Notes: generated by a model not told the origin, from the sequence alone. A stretch of DNA of 64,000 nucleotides from Impatiens glandulifera (GCF_907164915.1 NC_061862.1:127047641-127111640), one strand, 5' to 3'. Positions 20,706 through 32,668 are shown, numbered from the stretch's first letter. Made by a program: numbers and translations.

Positions 20706-21580
20706 ATGTGTACCTTCTAAAGACATCACAAATGCAAGTTTGGCCTTGGATACAAAGGCGGTAAATTGGTTAACCAGACATATTCCAAAGAGTTGAGCCT
20801 CAATACGAACAAGCTTCCGTTCATAAGCTTCGTTAAGAGCAGTTTAACCGATACCAAGGAAAATCATGACATACCACTAACTAAAGAAATTAAGTATGTA
20901 AGTCCAACCGACACGACTAAATAGATTCATCTTAAGAGAAGGAAAGTCAATCGGCCGATAAGAAACGAAACTGACAGACGCTCATATAGAACAAATCAAC
21001 ATTCACCAACACGACGATATAATGAAATACCAACTAGCATACAGAGAGATGTCAAGCCAAGTAACGGTGAAATAATTAACACTACTACTGGGAAAGTAAT
21101 TCGACTAATTAAAGTTTGGGTTCCTAAGGGACTAATCAACCACGAATCCAAGTAAATGTGGGTACCAAATAGGTGTAAATATTTATTTTTTACAGATTCA
21201 GAATAAAAAGCAGCTAGGGAACTCGGAATGGTATCTAGACAACAGCTGTTCCAGACACATGATCGGAAACAGTGGACTACTAACTGATATCATACAAGAA
21301 TCTAGTGCAATGATCACTTTTGGTGATAACTCTAAAGGTAGAGCCATGGGAAAGGGTAAGATTCTCCATGGCAACTTAACCATAAGAAATGTACTTCTTG
21401 TTGAAAATCTGCATTTTAACCTGTTAAGCATTAGTCAAATGTGTGATGTAGGATACACGGTTGAATTTCACAAACATGCATGTTTAGTTAAGAACACTCA
21501 GGGTAACATTTTATTAACCGGAAATAGGTTAGGAAATATTTATAAAGTAGACTGGAAAACCAAGATTAAAAATCCGGTTT
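20706..21580 (+). pseudogene. TE-C protease and upstream linker
   Basis: The linker carries a CKFGLGYKGGK-like start as in TE-A, then basic Arg/Asn-rich sequence with several stops. Near 21,225 the protease motif WYLDSGCSRHM is WYLDNSCSRHM, so the catalytic DSG is DNS. LLTDIIQESSAMITFGDNSK and LLVENLHFNLLSISQMCDVG follow. The enzyme would cleave the polyprotein and is inactive as written. Confidence 0.8.
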
Positions 21581-22960
21581 GCATGATAGCTAAGAACGAT
21601 TTGAACTGGCTCTTGCACAAATGGCTAAACCACTTAAACTTCAAAAATATTAATGTTATTAGTACCAAAGAATTAGTTCAAGGAATGCATAACATGAAAT
21701 TTGCAAAAGATAAAGTATGTTCCGCATGTCAAATGGGGAAACAAATAAAGGCAACTTTTAAAAGTAAGGGAAATATTCAATCAAACTGATGCTTAGAATT
21801 ACTTCATATGGATTTATATAGACCGGTTAAGGTCACAAGGCTAGGCGGTATGCATTATACTATGCTTGTTATTCATGACTACTCTCGGTTTACCTGAGTA
21901 ATATTTTTGGTTTCTAAAAAGGAAGTTACTCCAAATTTGATTAAACTTCTTAGAAGATTGCAAAATGAAAAATCAATACGAATAAATAAGATTAGAAGTG
22001 ATAGAGGAACCGAATTTACAAACAGTACATTAACTGCATTTCTTGATGATTTCGGTATTAGGCACGAGTTGTCTAGTGCTAGAACTCCTCAACAAAACGG
22101 ACTGGTTGAGAGAAAAAACCGAACTCTCAAGGAAGCCGTAAGATCCATGACAGCTGATTCGGGTGTTGCTCAAAAATTTTGGGCTGAAGCTATCAACACT
22201 ACATGTCATACACAAAACCGATCTATGATCAACAAACGGCTAAATAAAACACCGTTTGAAATATTATGACGAGTTCCTTACATCCGATATTTTAGGATCT
22301 TTGGCTGTAAATATTACATTCACATAAACGACAAACATAATTTGACCGTTTTTGACATGAAGTCCGATATAGGCATAATGCTAGGATACTCGGCAGTTAG
22401 TAAGGCATATAGAATATACAATACTAGGACTTTAAATGTTGAATAATCTTCGCAAGTTGTTTTTGATGAATTGGTTGAAAGCAATACTGTTTCATTCTTT
22501 GATCTACATAATCGGTTGGAAAACATGGATATCCAATTCGATGATAAAGATGAGGTTCTTGTCTTTAGAAGGTTTGTCTATGATCAAGCAGTTAATGCTG
22601 AAATTCAGCCGGATCAAGCTGCTCCACAGCAGGAAGTTGACACCTCAGTGTCAACTAAGGAAATCGGTCAGTTTGACTCTGATCAGCCTACCGATCTGTC
22701 TAACCTTGATCAGATAACCAGTCACTTAGAAGACATAACCGAACCGAACATTAAAAGAAATAAAGATCATCCTCTTGAGCTAATATTAGGTAACCCCTCA
22801 TCACCCATCCGAACTAGGCATCAACTTTTAGAAGAATATGAAAACTCGATTTTAATATCACAAATTGAGCCGAAAAAGGTAGATGAAGCATTGTCAGATC
22901 CCGATTGGATCTTAGCAATGCAAGAGGAGCTGAACCAGTTTGAGAGAAATAAAGTATGAC
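21581..22960 (+). pseudogene. TE-C integrase
   Basis: The HHCC part is LHKWLNHLNF ... CSACQMGKQ (the usual His-His spacing is kept), ending at a stop at 21,787. The core follows: LHMDLYRPV with the first Asp, FT-stop-V (Trp to TGA at about 21,895), IRSDRGTEFTNS with the second Asp, and QQNGLVERKNR with the Glu. A stop at 22,267 and a frame change at about 22,440 precede the acidic C-terminal linker (DKDEVLVFRRFVYDQAV...), which runs into RT. Confidence 0.85.
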
Positions 22961-24344
22961 ATCTAGTTCCAAAACCGAAACACCAGTCAGTTATAGGAAC
23001 AAGATGGGTGTTCAGAAATAAACTCAATGAAGACGGTTTGGTTACGAGGAACAAAGTCAGATTAGTGTCCCAAGGATATAAACAGGAAGAAGGCATTGAT
23101 TTTGAAGAATTATTTTCTCCTGTGGCTTGACTTGAAACCATTAGAATTTTTCTTGCGTTTGCGGCTTTCAAAAATTTCAAAGTATTTCAAATGAATGTTA
23201 AAAGCGCATTTCTAAACGGTGAGCTAAGTGAAGATGTGTATGTTGAACAACCTCCCGGTTTTAAAAATCCAGAATTAATAAGTCATGTGTATCGGCTGAA
23301 TAAAGACCTTTATGGTTTGAAACAAGCTCCTAGAGCTTGGTATGATACCTTAACAAAATTCTTATTTGATCATGATTTCACAATAGGTTCGGTAGATAAG
23401 ACCTTATTCAAATTTTAGAAAAAGTGACACATTTTACTTGTTCAAATTTATGCGGATGACATAATTTTTGGCTCAACCGATCCAAAGTTATGTAATAAAT
23501 TTTCAAAAATGATGACCGATAAGTTTAAAATGAGCATGATGGGGGAGTTGAGTTTCTTTCTAGGTCTCCAAGTTCGTTAGATCAAGGGAGGAACATTTAT
23601 CAACCAATCGAAGTACACAACCGAATTACCAAAGAAATTTGGAATGGACACTTGTGCTGAAGCAGCCACTCCAATGAGCTCATCCGTTAAGCTAGATAAA
23701 GACAAAGACGGTCAAGAAGTAGACATTACGGCTTACCGAGGGATCATCGGTTCACTTCTATATCTGACAGCCAGTCGACCGGACATCCTGTTCGCAGTCA
23801 GAGTATGTAGAAGATTCCAGGCTAATCCAAAGCAATCACACTATACAACGGCTAAAATAATTCTAAAATACTTAAAGGGCACTCAAGATGTGGGATTGTG
23901 GTATCCGAAGAATTCCAGTTTCAACCTAATAAGTTATTCTGACGCAGATTGTGCAGGTTGCAAAATAGACCGAAAAAGTACCAGCGGTACATGCCAATTC
24001 TTGGGAGACCGGCTTGTTTCCTGGTACAACAAGAAACAAAAACTTCAGTCGCTACTTCAACAGTAGAGGAAGAATATCTTGCAGCCGGAAATTGCTGTGC
24101 TCAACTCCTCTTGATCCAACAGCAATTGAGGGATTTCGGAGCAACTGTTGAGGAATCTCCGATCTTTTGTGACAACACCAGCGCGATAGCTATTACATAT
24201 AATCCGGTATTGCACTCAAGAACAAAACATATCGACATCAGACATCACTTTATCCGAGAGCATGTGCAGCAGAAACACATTCGGTTGGAATATGTCTCAA
24301 CCGAACAACAAGTGGCCGACATCTTCACTAAGCCACTACAATAA
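22961..24344 (+). pseudogene. TE-C reverse transcriptase and RNase H
   Basis: [18 protein letters not shown]-stop-LETIR (CGA to TGA), MNVKSAFLNGELSEDVYVEQ, LYGLKQAPRAWYDTL, IYADDIIFGSTDPK (YADD instead of the group's YVDD) and MGELSFFLGLQVR-stop. RNase H: YSDADCAGCKIDRKS, CQFLGDRLVSWYNKK, then a frameshift at about 24,055 into EEEYLAAGNCCAQLL, FCDNTSAIAI, HSRTKHIDIRHHF and QVADIFTKPLQ. All RNase H landmarks are visible but split. Confidence 0.9.
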
Positions 24345-25123
24345 GCTAAGTTTTTCTTCTTTCGAAATATCCTAGGACTTGCTGACAGTAAACAAATTCT
24401 GCCTTAAAACACCTCTGCATGTTTTCAAAAACATATTTTCTCATTAAAAACTAGGGCATGATCGTAGGGAGAAGCTCATGCTTCTCGAACCATGCTCGTG
24501 GAATTTTTGAAAAACCTGATCGGATACTTCATTTCAAAATATACTCACGATATTTAAACCGGTCAGAGCCTTCTTTTACATATGCATAAAAAACAATGGG
24601 ATAAACGGTCAAGTATGTTAAACTGCACAGTTGTCTCCGGTTAATATTGGTAAAATCACTCTACCAAAATACCTGTAGATAAATCGAGCGGTTCAAATGA
24701 CTCAGGTAAAACAGATAGTTTATTTTTTAACTTGAATAAATGTCACTTAAACTCGATATCTCCTCAAACTAGAATAATCTATATCAATAAACCAGTCATG
24801 GAAAACCAACCGATAAATTACACCATAATTTCGGTAAGTGCATTTTTCGGTCAACTTGGGACAGCTGGACGCTGTTTGTCATCCATACTTGATAATTACC
24901 CTTGAGAAACTAAAACAGTCTAACTCTCAAACAACGTGAAGACACGTGTTTATCACTGAAAGAGAAAGACTAACACTCCACCTAAATATCTTAAAATCAT
25001 CATTACTTGTCTTGGAAATTATCATTATACCTGAAACTCTAACTAAACTAACCGACCCCTGCCTATTTAAGTAGCAAATCGAATCCCATTTCAAACATCA
25101 CTCTCTACAAAAACATAAACAAA
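24345..25123 (+). other. TE-C spacer between pol and 3' ORF
   Basis: About 780 bases with no coding signal. Its first ~200 bases match TE-A's tail. CTATTTAAG at 25,063-25,071, about 53 bases before the ORF's ATG, could be a TATA box. It is followed by a purine/pyrimidine-mixed leader AAACATCACTCTCTACAAAA like a plant transcription start. Confidence 0.5.
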
Positions 25124-25864
25124 ATGCCTTGCCCTCTTTCCAAGAAAATCCTACTGTCTGATTTCGAATCGGTCTCTCAATCTGAAGACATTGAAATTCA
25201 ATGTCTTTTTCGATCCCTTGAAGGCTCCGGTCTAAGAAAATTTCTTGAAAACCGATATGTCATTGACTACGCTGTAGTCAATGAATTATTTAACACCGCA
25301 AGGCTGATACACAAGGATATCATCTTTGCTCAAGTCTACAACAAATCTTTCCTCTTCAGTGAAACAGACTTTGCAATAACGTGTGAGCTACCCACTGAAG
25401 GTTTCATCGACCTTACCTTCTCTCTGGTGGTCATCAACGAGATGCGACATCACTTCTCTGGCTATATGATTCCAGTCAATACCTGGGGACCCAAGAGTCT
25501 ACTTGCAAATAAATTCCAGATTCTGAGCGAGATTCTGGGTAAGAATGTTCTGGCCAGGAAAAACACTCAAACATACACCCAACAGATCTTCGAGATTATG
25601 GTTGCCATCATTGAAGGAACTTCGGTGAACTGGTCCCGGATCATTTTCGACAATCTGAAGGAGATGATCATCTCTAAAAATGGACAAATTGGATATGCTT
25701 CCCAGCTAAGCGGTTTGTTCGTTGATCTTAACGCCCATCACCGCCCAGGTATCACACTTCATCAGAACTATTTGCTAATAAAGGAAAGGATTCAAGAACA
25801 AATCGACCGATGGGACAAAGTTAAAGCCAAGAAGACTCCAGCAATTGGCCTATCTCACTACTGA
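25124..25864 (+). CDS. Intact 246-aa 3' ORF of copia element
   Basis: Starts MPCPLSKKILLSDFESVS and ends GLSHY. Landmarks: GSGLRKFLENRYVIDYAVVN (about 30-50), FAITCELPTEGFIDL (about 85-100), a helical middle, GTSVNWSRIIFDNLKEMI (about 165-183) and GYASQLSGLF. From memory the ELPTEG...VNWSR..F pattern occurs in ORFs located after pol in long copia elements of asterids, sometimes called env-like. No signal peptide or clear transmembrane segment is seen here, so an envelope role is not supported. Function unknown. It has no stop, in contrast to the broken gag-pol upstream, and may have its own promoter (TATA-like box at 25,063). Confidence 0.75.
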   Translation: MPCPLSKKILLSDFESVSQSEDIEIQCLFRSLEGSGLRKFLENRYVIDYAVVNELFNTARLIHKDIIFAQVYNKSFLFSETDFAITCELPTEGFIDLTFSLVVINEMRHHFSGYMIPVNTWGPKSLLANKFQILSEILGKNVLARKNTQTYTQQIFEIMVAIIEGTSVNWSRIIFDNLKEMIISKNGQIGYASQLSGLFVDLNAHHRPGITLHQNYLLIKERIQEQIDRWDKVKAKKTPAIGLSHY

Positions 25865-27055
25865 CTCTAGGATCCATTTGTTTTTGACTGATCATTAAAA
25901 AATGTGTTATAAGTCATATCAAAACTTTATAAACTTTCTTTTTCATTTATTTCATAAAATCCTTTTGAAGACATTGGTTCTTCAACGTTTTATGAAAATA
26001 ATGTCAAAATATGACACGTTTCTTGATTTTAAAATCTTCAAATCTAAAATATTGATTTGAACACCAACTCACCAAATATGAACAAGACATTTTCTTGTTA
26101 TTTTATTTCTCTTTGTAAAGTTGTGTAACTTTATCTTTTATAGAGAACATATTTCTCTAACAACAAATTATTTTTACATAATATACACAATTATTTTTGT
26201 GTTATTATCAATAAAAATATTTCCCCCCACATTCGTGTTGGTACCATTTTTTTTTTAATCACACATTTATGATTTAAATCAATGATTTTTTAATAAAGAA
26301 ATTGTCACACAATTCTTTTACAATTTTCTTTTGTTATACTTATCATAAAATATGAATAAGATAACTATATTATAAATATTTAATTGAATAAAATATAATT
26401 TCTATAAAAGAGATTAGAATGTTTATTCATATATAAATCATTCTTCACATAATCTCTACATAATAAATTATAATATTTAATCAATTAAAATATTTATTTC
26501 ATCACATTATTTCTATAAAAAAAATTAGAATATTTAATCAAATAAATATTCACCATGTCATATTATTTCTACAAAAGAAATCATAATGTTTCAAACATCT
26601 TTGGCCGAAGCCGCTTAAACATTTATATTGGTTGCACGTTTGCATCCCATAATATCGGCACATTTGTCATATTATTTCTCAAATCAAACACAACTTTTCT
26701 TGTAATTATTAAATTTCAAAAACATCAAATTAAACTATTCTTTATGAAGAAATTGAACCATGTATATCAAATATATAATCTAATAACATAATTAAATGAT
26801 TTGTCATATATATTATAATTAATTTACATATCTTTAAGCAAATATCTTTCTAAAATACATTATAGAATAACTAATTATTATAAATAATTATTCATGTCAT
26901 TAATTCGCAGTTTCTTAATTAATAATGACTTTTAACTTTCCACATGAGTTATTGTATACGAAAACACACAATAATTTTATGAAAAAAATTAGTATTTTCT
27001 ATTAAAATAATATTTATTCACGTGTGTATATAAATAACAAGTTAAGCATACATAT
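25865..27055. other. AT-rich DNA with degenerate small repeats
   Basis: No gene. Includes inverted words such as TATTTCTACAAAAGAAATC (about 26,565) and variants at 26,395-26,530, the same family as the cluster at 28.4-28.96 kb. At 26,222 TTCCCCCCACATTCGTGTTGG could be the reverse of a polypurine tract plus LTR start, but I could not confirm an LTR. Confidence 0.5.
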
Positions 27056-27064
27056 TATGAATTA

Positions 27065-27724
27065 GAGTAATGATAGGGGAGCGAAAATATTGTAACGAAA
27101 GTGTAGCGAATGACGAATGACGTGTGAAAGTGATTAGGATTGATGACTAGGTCTTCTTTAATATATTTATTTATCTCTCCTCCCTTCATTAATAATTTCT
27201 CTGTCTTCTCTTCATTTATATTTTTTTTCTCTTTTTATCTATTAATTTATAATTGTATATTTAAATTAATATATATATATATATATTTAAAAGTAATAAC
27301 TGTAAAAATTAATAAACATATATATAAAAAATAAGAAGTTAAATATGAATATGATTAATTTTTTAATTTAATTAATAATTTGCGATTAATAGTTAATTAA
27401 TTTATTTATGTATTTTTAATATAAATAATATTAAGGAGAACGAATAAATCAAATTAATAAAATATATAAATGCACATATTTTTTAAAATATATATTAAAT
27501 TATAAATATAAAGATATATAAAATAAAAAGTAAATATATATATTCATAATTTGAATTATTTCTCTTAAAAAATATTCATATTAAATTATTATTTCTCTTC
27601 TTTAAATATTCTTATTTCTCTTAAAAAATAAAAAGTCTCTTTTTATTCTTATTTAATTTTCTTATAAGATATATATTAAAATTCACCTTTTAAATAATAT
27701 TATAACTTTCATTTTTATATAATG

Positions 27725-27773
<49 letters not shown>

Positions 27774-28110
27774 TGAAGATTAGTAATTTGAATTTTATTT
27801 ATTATAAATATTAATAATTTATATTTTAATTTAAAATTACAAATTTAGTTTTTTCAATTTTAAATTAAGTAAATATTTATAATAATTTTATAATAAAATT
27901 AAAGAAGGGAAAATATTAAATAATTTATTTAAATAAAAAAGAATTAAGAGAGAGAAATTATTAAATGAAGTTTGATATCGATGACATGTACAATTTAAAA
28001 TGAAAGAGAGAGAAAAAATGATACGCGACCTATTTATTAGGTGACATGTACAATGCCACATCATTCGCTGCCTCATTCCTACAATTTTTTTGCTTCCCCT
28101 ATCATTACTC
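27065..28110. mobile_element. Mutator-like MITE with 9-bp target duplication
   Basis: Ends are GAGTAATGATAGGGGAGCGA at the left and the reverse complement GAGTAATGATAGGGGAAGCA at the right; similarity continues inward (AAAATATTGTA / AAAAAATTGTA, AGCGAATGA). TATGAATTA flanks both sides (27,056-27,064 and 28,111-28,119), a perfect 9-bp duplication typical of Mutator-type transposition. The 1,046-bp body is AT-rich, has a (TA)n run at 27,731-27,770 and no transposase, so it is non-autonomous. Confidence 0.85.
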
Positions 28111-28204
28111 TATGAATTAACACAAGTTATCATATGATTAACTAATATGCATGTTATATATATAAGCAATCACTTAGAAACACAATATATAACAATAAAT
28201 GTAC

Positions 28205-28570
28205 TTCATGTCTAACTCGAAGTAATTATATTATCGTTCTTTGATCGATAATTCATGTGAAGCAACAATGCCTAAACCAAATCTCGATAGATCGTTCTCA
28301 CCAAGATAATTTTTACGAAGATAATTTCGACTCACATAGTCGTTTTTTGAACGCATTAATATAATGATCTCTAACACAAATGACATTCATTTTATGTCAT
28401 CAAATGATTAATCACACATGTTCTATAAAAAAAACTCTAACACAAATGACATTCATTTTATGTCATCAAATGATTAATCACACAAGTTCTTTCAAAAAAT
28501 TAAAATGCTTCAAAATATAAATGACAAAGTTATTTTAGCAAATTAAATTTCTACACAAGAAATCAGTTAA
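28205..28570 (+). repeat. Dispersed repeat, copy 2 (matches 15.1-15.56 kb)
   Basis: CGATAATTCATGTGAAGCAA, CTCGATAGATCGTTCTCACC and ACATTCATTTTATGTCATC correspond to sequence at 15,165-15,370. The unit CTCTAACACAAATGACATTC with ~55 following bases is itself duplicated in tandem here (28,371 and 28,434). Confidence 0.65.
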
Positions 28571-28960
28571 GTGCCCCAATTCATTTAATAATTTATACAC
28601 AAGAAATTAGAATGATTCTAACATCCATGGTTAAAATCATTTTGGCAAATCAAATTTTTAGATAAGACACTATTATGGGCACTCATTCATCTCATAATTT
28701 CTACATAAGAAATTAGAATGTTTCAATACAACGACTATAGTCATTTTAACGAGTTTGATTACTATAAAGAAATCATTGACTATAGTCATTTTAACAACTA
28801 TTGACTATCACATTCATCTCATAATTTCTACACAAGAAATTGGAATGGTTTCAATGTGAATGACTTATGTCATTTTAACACGTCCGGTTTCTATAAAAGA
28901 AATCAACATAAATGACTAATGTCATTTTATCACGTCTGATTTCTACAACAGAAATCATCT
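28380..28960. repeat. Cluster of small palindromes ATTTCTACACAAGAAAT
   Basis: At least five copies of ATTTCTAcAnAAGAAAT (around 28,549; 28,695; 28,815; 28,888; 28,939), several followed by TAGAATGTTTCAA and by a second palindrome ATGACTATAGTCAT or variants (28,733; 28,786; 28,860; 28,915). Spacing is irregular, 50-150 bp. Non-coding; possibly a decayed satellite or part of an old repeat. Confidence 0.7.
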
Positions 28961-29796
28961 CATCAGATGGATTCAAACAGGGGATCTCCCTTCCACCACA
29001 CAACATTACATCTGAACTTTGAACCACTGTGCCAATGCGCCCTTTCATTGTTGTACCGCTTCTGTTACCTTTTATCTTCTTTATGGAGACAACTTATACT
29101 TCATGTTTGATTAAACTCTGTCAACAAATGAATATATACACATTTAAAACGATAACTTATTACCATAATAAAATGTAATATATAAAACAATGTATAAATA
29201 AATATATATCTCTCTTTATTTAGTACATATCCGACCATATTCTTATTAATTACAATGCTTAATTAATTTAAGCAGATATATATTATAATTAATTATTTTA
29301 CAACTGAAACCATATGTTTATTATAAATAATTTTAACACCATAAATTTTATGAAAATTGAAAACTAACATATTAGTTACTTTCTTATTTTCATTCTTTAT
29401 TATTAATAGTTTTAATAATCAAACAAATCTTTAAATAAAACTAGAACAAATTAAATTATTGTGTTCTAATTTATTTTCTATATAACATTTGTATAATGAA
29501 TATACATATTAATGTTTCTTCAGAAAAAAAATTATATCAAAATATATTAGCTTATAAAATTAAACTTTAACAGCATAAGAACATATGTGTTAATAATAAA
29601 CATATTTCTATACAATAAAGACTCATCTTTATCTGTTGATTTTGTTTTCCTTAAAATGAATCTTTTTCATTTTTTTTTAAATAAGCATCATCTCTTTCGC
29701 AACACCGCAACTCGTATTTCTGAAACATCAAAGACAAAAAAGAATTTGATGGCGCAAACTCTTAAATAGCTTAGCACAAAGAAACTGTTTTAAGAT
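28961..29796. other. No recognisable feature
   Basis: AT-rich sequence. A 60-codon frame at 29,587 has no features of a protein. The last bases are the flank of the solo LTR. Confidence 0.5.
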
Positions 29797-30701
29797 TGTT
29801 AGTATTCTTGTCTTGAAATAACATAAAATATATATATAATGGTGTTACAAATAAATAAAAATAAAATAAGATATACAAAGAACGAAATTACCGATTGAGA
29901 TATTGATTTGAGGCATGTGCTTGGCACATTTCCCTTAAAACAGTTTCACCGTCTCCCGTTTGTGCTGGAGCTTGTCGTAGATTACTGACTCCCAAGGTAC
30001 AACGAATCTAGTAGTGATTCAGTACCAGAATCACTACACAACAAACTTGACCAACGTACCTAAACAATCATCGGGATCAAAGAAGAATTGTGTGAAACCA
30101 CAATTAAAATGATCAATGGAAGGTTTTTCTGAAAAACTAAGAAGTAGCTAGCTTCTTGTAATGATGTTGAAAATAAAAACTAATAAAGTTCATTTAGGGT
30201 GACTGAATGATAAAAAACTATGTAATTCTGCAATTGTTATTGTCTTTTCGACAATGTTTGATCAATTGAGATATTATATATAAAGATAAATTAGCCAAAC
30301 AACATAATGACTAATTCTTTAACGTATGAATAAAATCATTTAATGCAATATTCAATTGCATTTACATCAATTGTATTTGAAAGGTGTCAAGGTATGCATT
30401 TATCATTGCATTTCAATAAAAATTTCTCATTTACATATTGATATTAATACCCCATTTAACTGACTCATTCAATTAATATTTAATCCAAATATATTAATTT
30501 TTTTTATGCAATAAAATGCATTTTGCAAATAAATTAAACCCCAGTTGGATTAATGGAAAAATTATACGTTTTGTTAGTATTCCATTGTGGACAAATCCAC
30601 TAACTCAATTTTATTCGTGGGACTCACCCATTCAATTTTATTTTTAAATTCTCATTTTCATTCATATAATGGAACCCATCTGCATAGTCTAAATTCCAAC
30701 A
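29797..30701 (-). mobile_element. Solo LTR, second family
   Basis: On the minus strand TGTTGGAATTTAGACTATG (30,701) to GACAAGAATACTAACA (29,797), about 905 bp, with perfect TGTTRG...YYAACA-type ends. It aligns along its whole length with 16,601-17,495. No polypurine tract or primer binding site adjoins. Immediate 5-bp flanks (AAGAT, ATAAC) do not match, so no target duplication is evident. Confidence 0.75.
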
Positions 30702-32660
30702 ATAACAGATCATTAGAGATGAAACATAGAATATCTGAAAATGGCTAATGTAGAGAGATTAATACCATGCTTTATAAAAATGGTTTCAAGAATCTGTTAT
30801 AGACGATCTTCTCTATAGCTGTTGTTATTTTGGTTTTATAAACCTATCTTAATAAAGTATGGTTAATTAATGATCTCATAATTTGTAGCGGAACTTTTTG
30901 TGAATTGAGAGATTGTTCATAGGTCACCAGAAATACAAAGAAGAGTAGAGCCTGTACCTCAAAGAGCTCAGGACAGACCGAGATACAATGACAAAACTCG
31001 TTAGGTGAGATGACGTGAGAATGTGCAATGAAAGACCACACAAAATTGTGCTTCAAGTGTCCTTTCCTTCTGTTGTTTGGTATGTCTTTTGAATTGTCTT
31101 ACTAAGACTTCTACTACTGTATCTGAACATCCTACCTTTTGTAATATAATTTGACTTTTGGGTATTTAATTACGGTTTCTTTTAACACTGAAATCTTTCT
31201 TAATAACTTGTTTTTGGCTAACATGATATGATATATAGAAGCTAAAAGTTCAAAAATGCTTGCACTATACTTAATTGTAAATCAATAAAAAATTTCCCAT
31301 GGGTTCAAAATTTCCATTATATTTGCCCAATAGGATCATTTGTTAGCTTAAACTATTTGTTGATTGTAAATCAATACAATTTTCTCTTTACGTTCAAACC
31401 TGCTCAAGTCAACAATTTTTTTTTTTTGTGAAATTCTCTTATAACTTTACAAATCATAAGGGCCTTTTCTTCTTTAAATTTAATCAAAAGGAAAATATTT
31501 CGGTAAATATTGACATGTTTAAATATTTTGATTGAGTCAAAAGAACATCTTTGGATTATAATAGATTTATATTAAATGACTCTCTTAACTGCTATTTGGG
31601 GATCGAATTTGAGACGATTTTATAAACTAGGGATTGAACTTTGATTTGGGTATTTTGGAGCACGAATTATCAAAAATATATATGTTCTAAAGTATCACCA
31701 AATAAAGTGGAAAATAACGAGATTAAGCATTTGAGAAACAATAATAAAAACATAAGTCAAAAATATTTATAAACAAACATAACATAAATTACAGTGTTAA
31801 CCATTTCAGATATGCTCAAGAAAATCAATATTGAACGTTCTCAACAACACGTGATTGAGAGAAATATGATAATTTTATTCCAATAAAATTTTTAGAAAAA
31901 AGAAAAACTAACGAAGTCAAAACCATTGTATTCAAATTAAGATGTATAGCTAATGAAAAATCATAATTTATGAGAGGTGTGACCAAGAATATAATAAAAA
32001 AGTAGTTAAAGATGTATTGAATAAAATTGTCAATAATTTAGAGAAGAATTATTTTAATTATTTTTATAAATTATTAAATTATTATATATGGTTATGGTAA
32101 AAATATTTTAAATATATTAGTATTTATCAATTATTTATGAGGATGGTAAAGTGAATATTTATTATATTATATTATATAAATATATATATTAAAATTATAA
32201 TTATAAAATTTATAAAAATAATACTTTAAAATATATATCAAAATATAAATAATTTAATTTATAAAAATAATAATTTAAATATTTTAATAAAAATAATAAT
32301 TTAAATATATATATTTAATAATAAGTTTAAATATAATATAATAAAAGAAAATAAATAAAATAAAATAAAAATATGAAAATTAAGTTTGAATAATAAAGTA
32401 TGTTAGTTTGGGAAGTTGAACGTGAAACAATGTTAGTTTGGGAATTGGTTCCATCGGTTTACGGTTTGATTCAGGTATTCTTAGGGTTTTGATTTCTTTA
32501 TTCGCAAGCTATGCAAATTAAACTAAATTGATCTTTGAAGTCACCGACGTCGAAGTGTCGTGATGAGGATCGAGAAAGGGAGGGGATTGAGAGAATCCTG
32601 TGACGGGGAGGGGTTAAAGGATGATGTTGTGGGTTATGGATTAGAAAAAATGAGTAGGTT
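30702..32660. other. Long stretch without recognisable gene
   Basis: Mostly AT-rich. A 70-codon minus-strand frame at 31,056-30,844 has no domain I recognise. 31,535-31,600 repeats 16,515-16,580. 32,000-32,400 is almost pure A/T. Confidence 0.45.
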
Positions 32661-32665
32661 AGAGA

Positions 32666-32668
<3 letters not shown>

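Larger units (their letters stand above)
18168..25864 (+). mobile_element. TE-C, SIRE/Maximus-like copia element lacking a 3' LTR
   Basis: Order: 5' LTR (18,168-19,302), PBS, gag, protease, integrase, RT, RNase H (to 24,344), a ~780-bp spacer, and a 246-aa 3' ORF (25,124-25,864). Sister of TE-A on the other strand, with gag-pol collinear. I find no LTR or polypurine tract after 25,864, so the right end is truncated somewhere close to 25.9 kb. Gag-pol has at least eight stops or frameshifts while the 3' ORF is intact. Confidence 0.85.

Noticed and set aside
26215..26260. LTR and polypurine tract (minus strand)
   Set aside because: GGTACCAACACGAATGTGGG with following GGG looks suggestive, but no LTR pair, coding sequence or related copy is seen in the window.
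29792..30706. Target-site duplication of the solo LTR at 29.8 kb
   Set aside because: Immediate flanks AAGAT and ATAAC do not match. TAAGA/TAACA would need non-canonical LTR ends.
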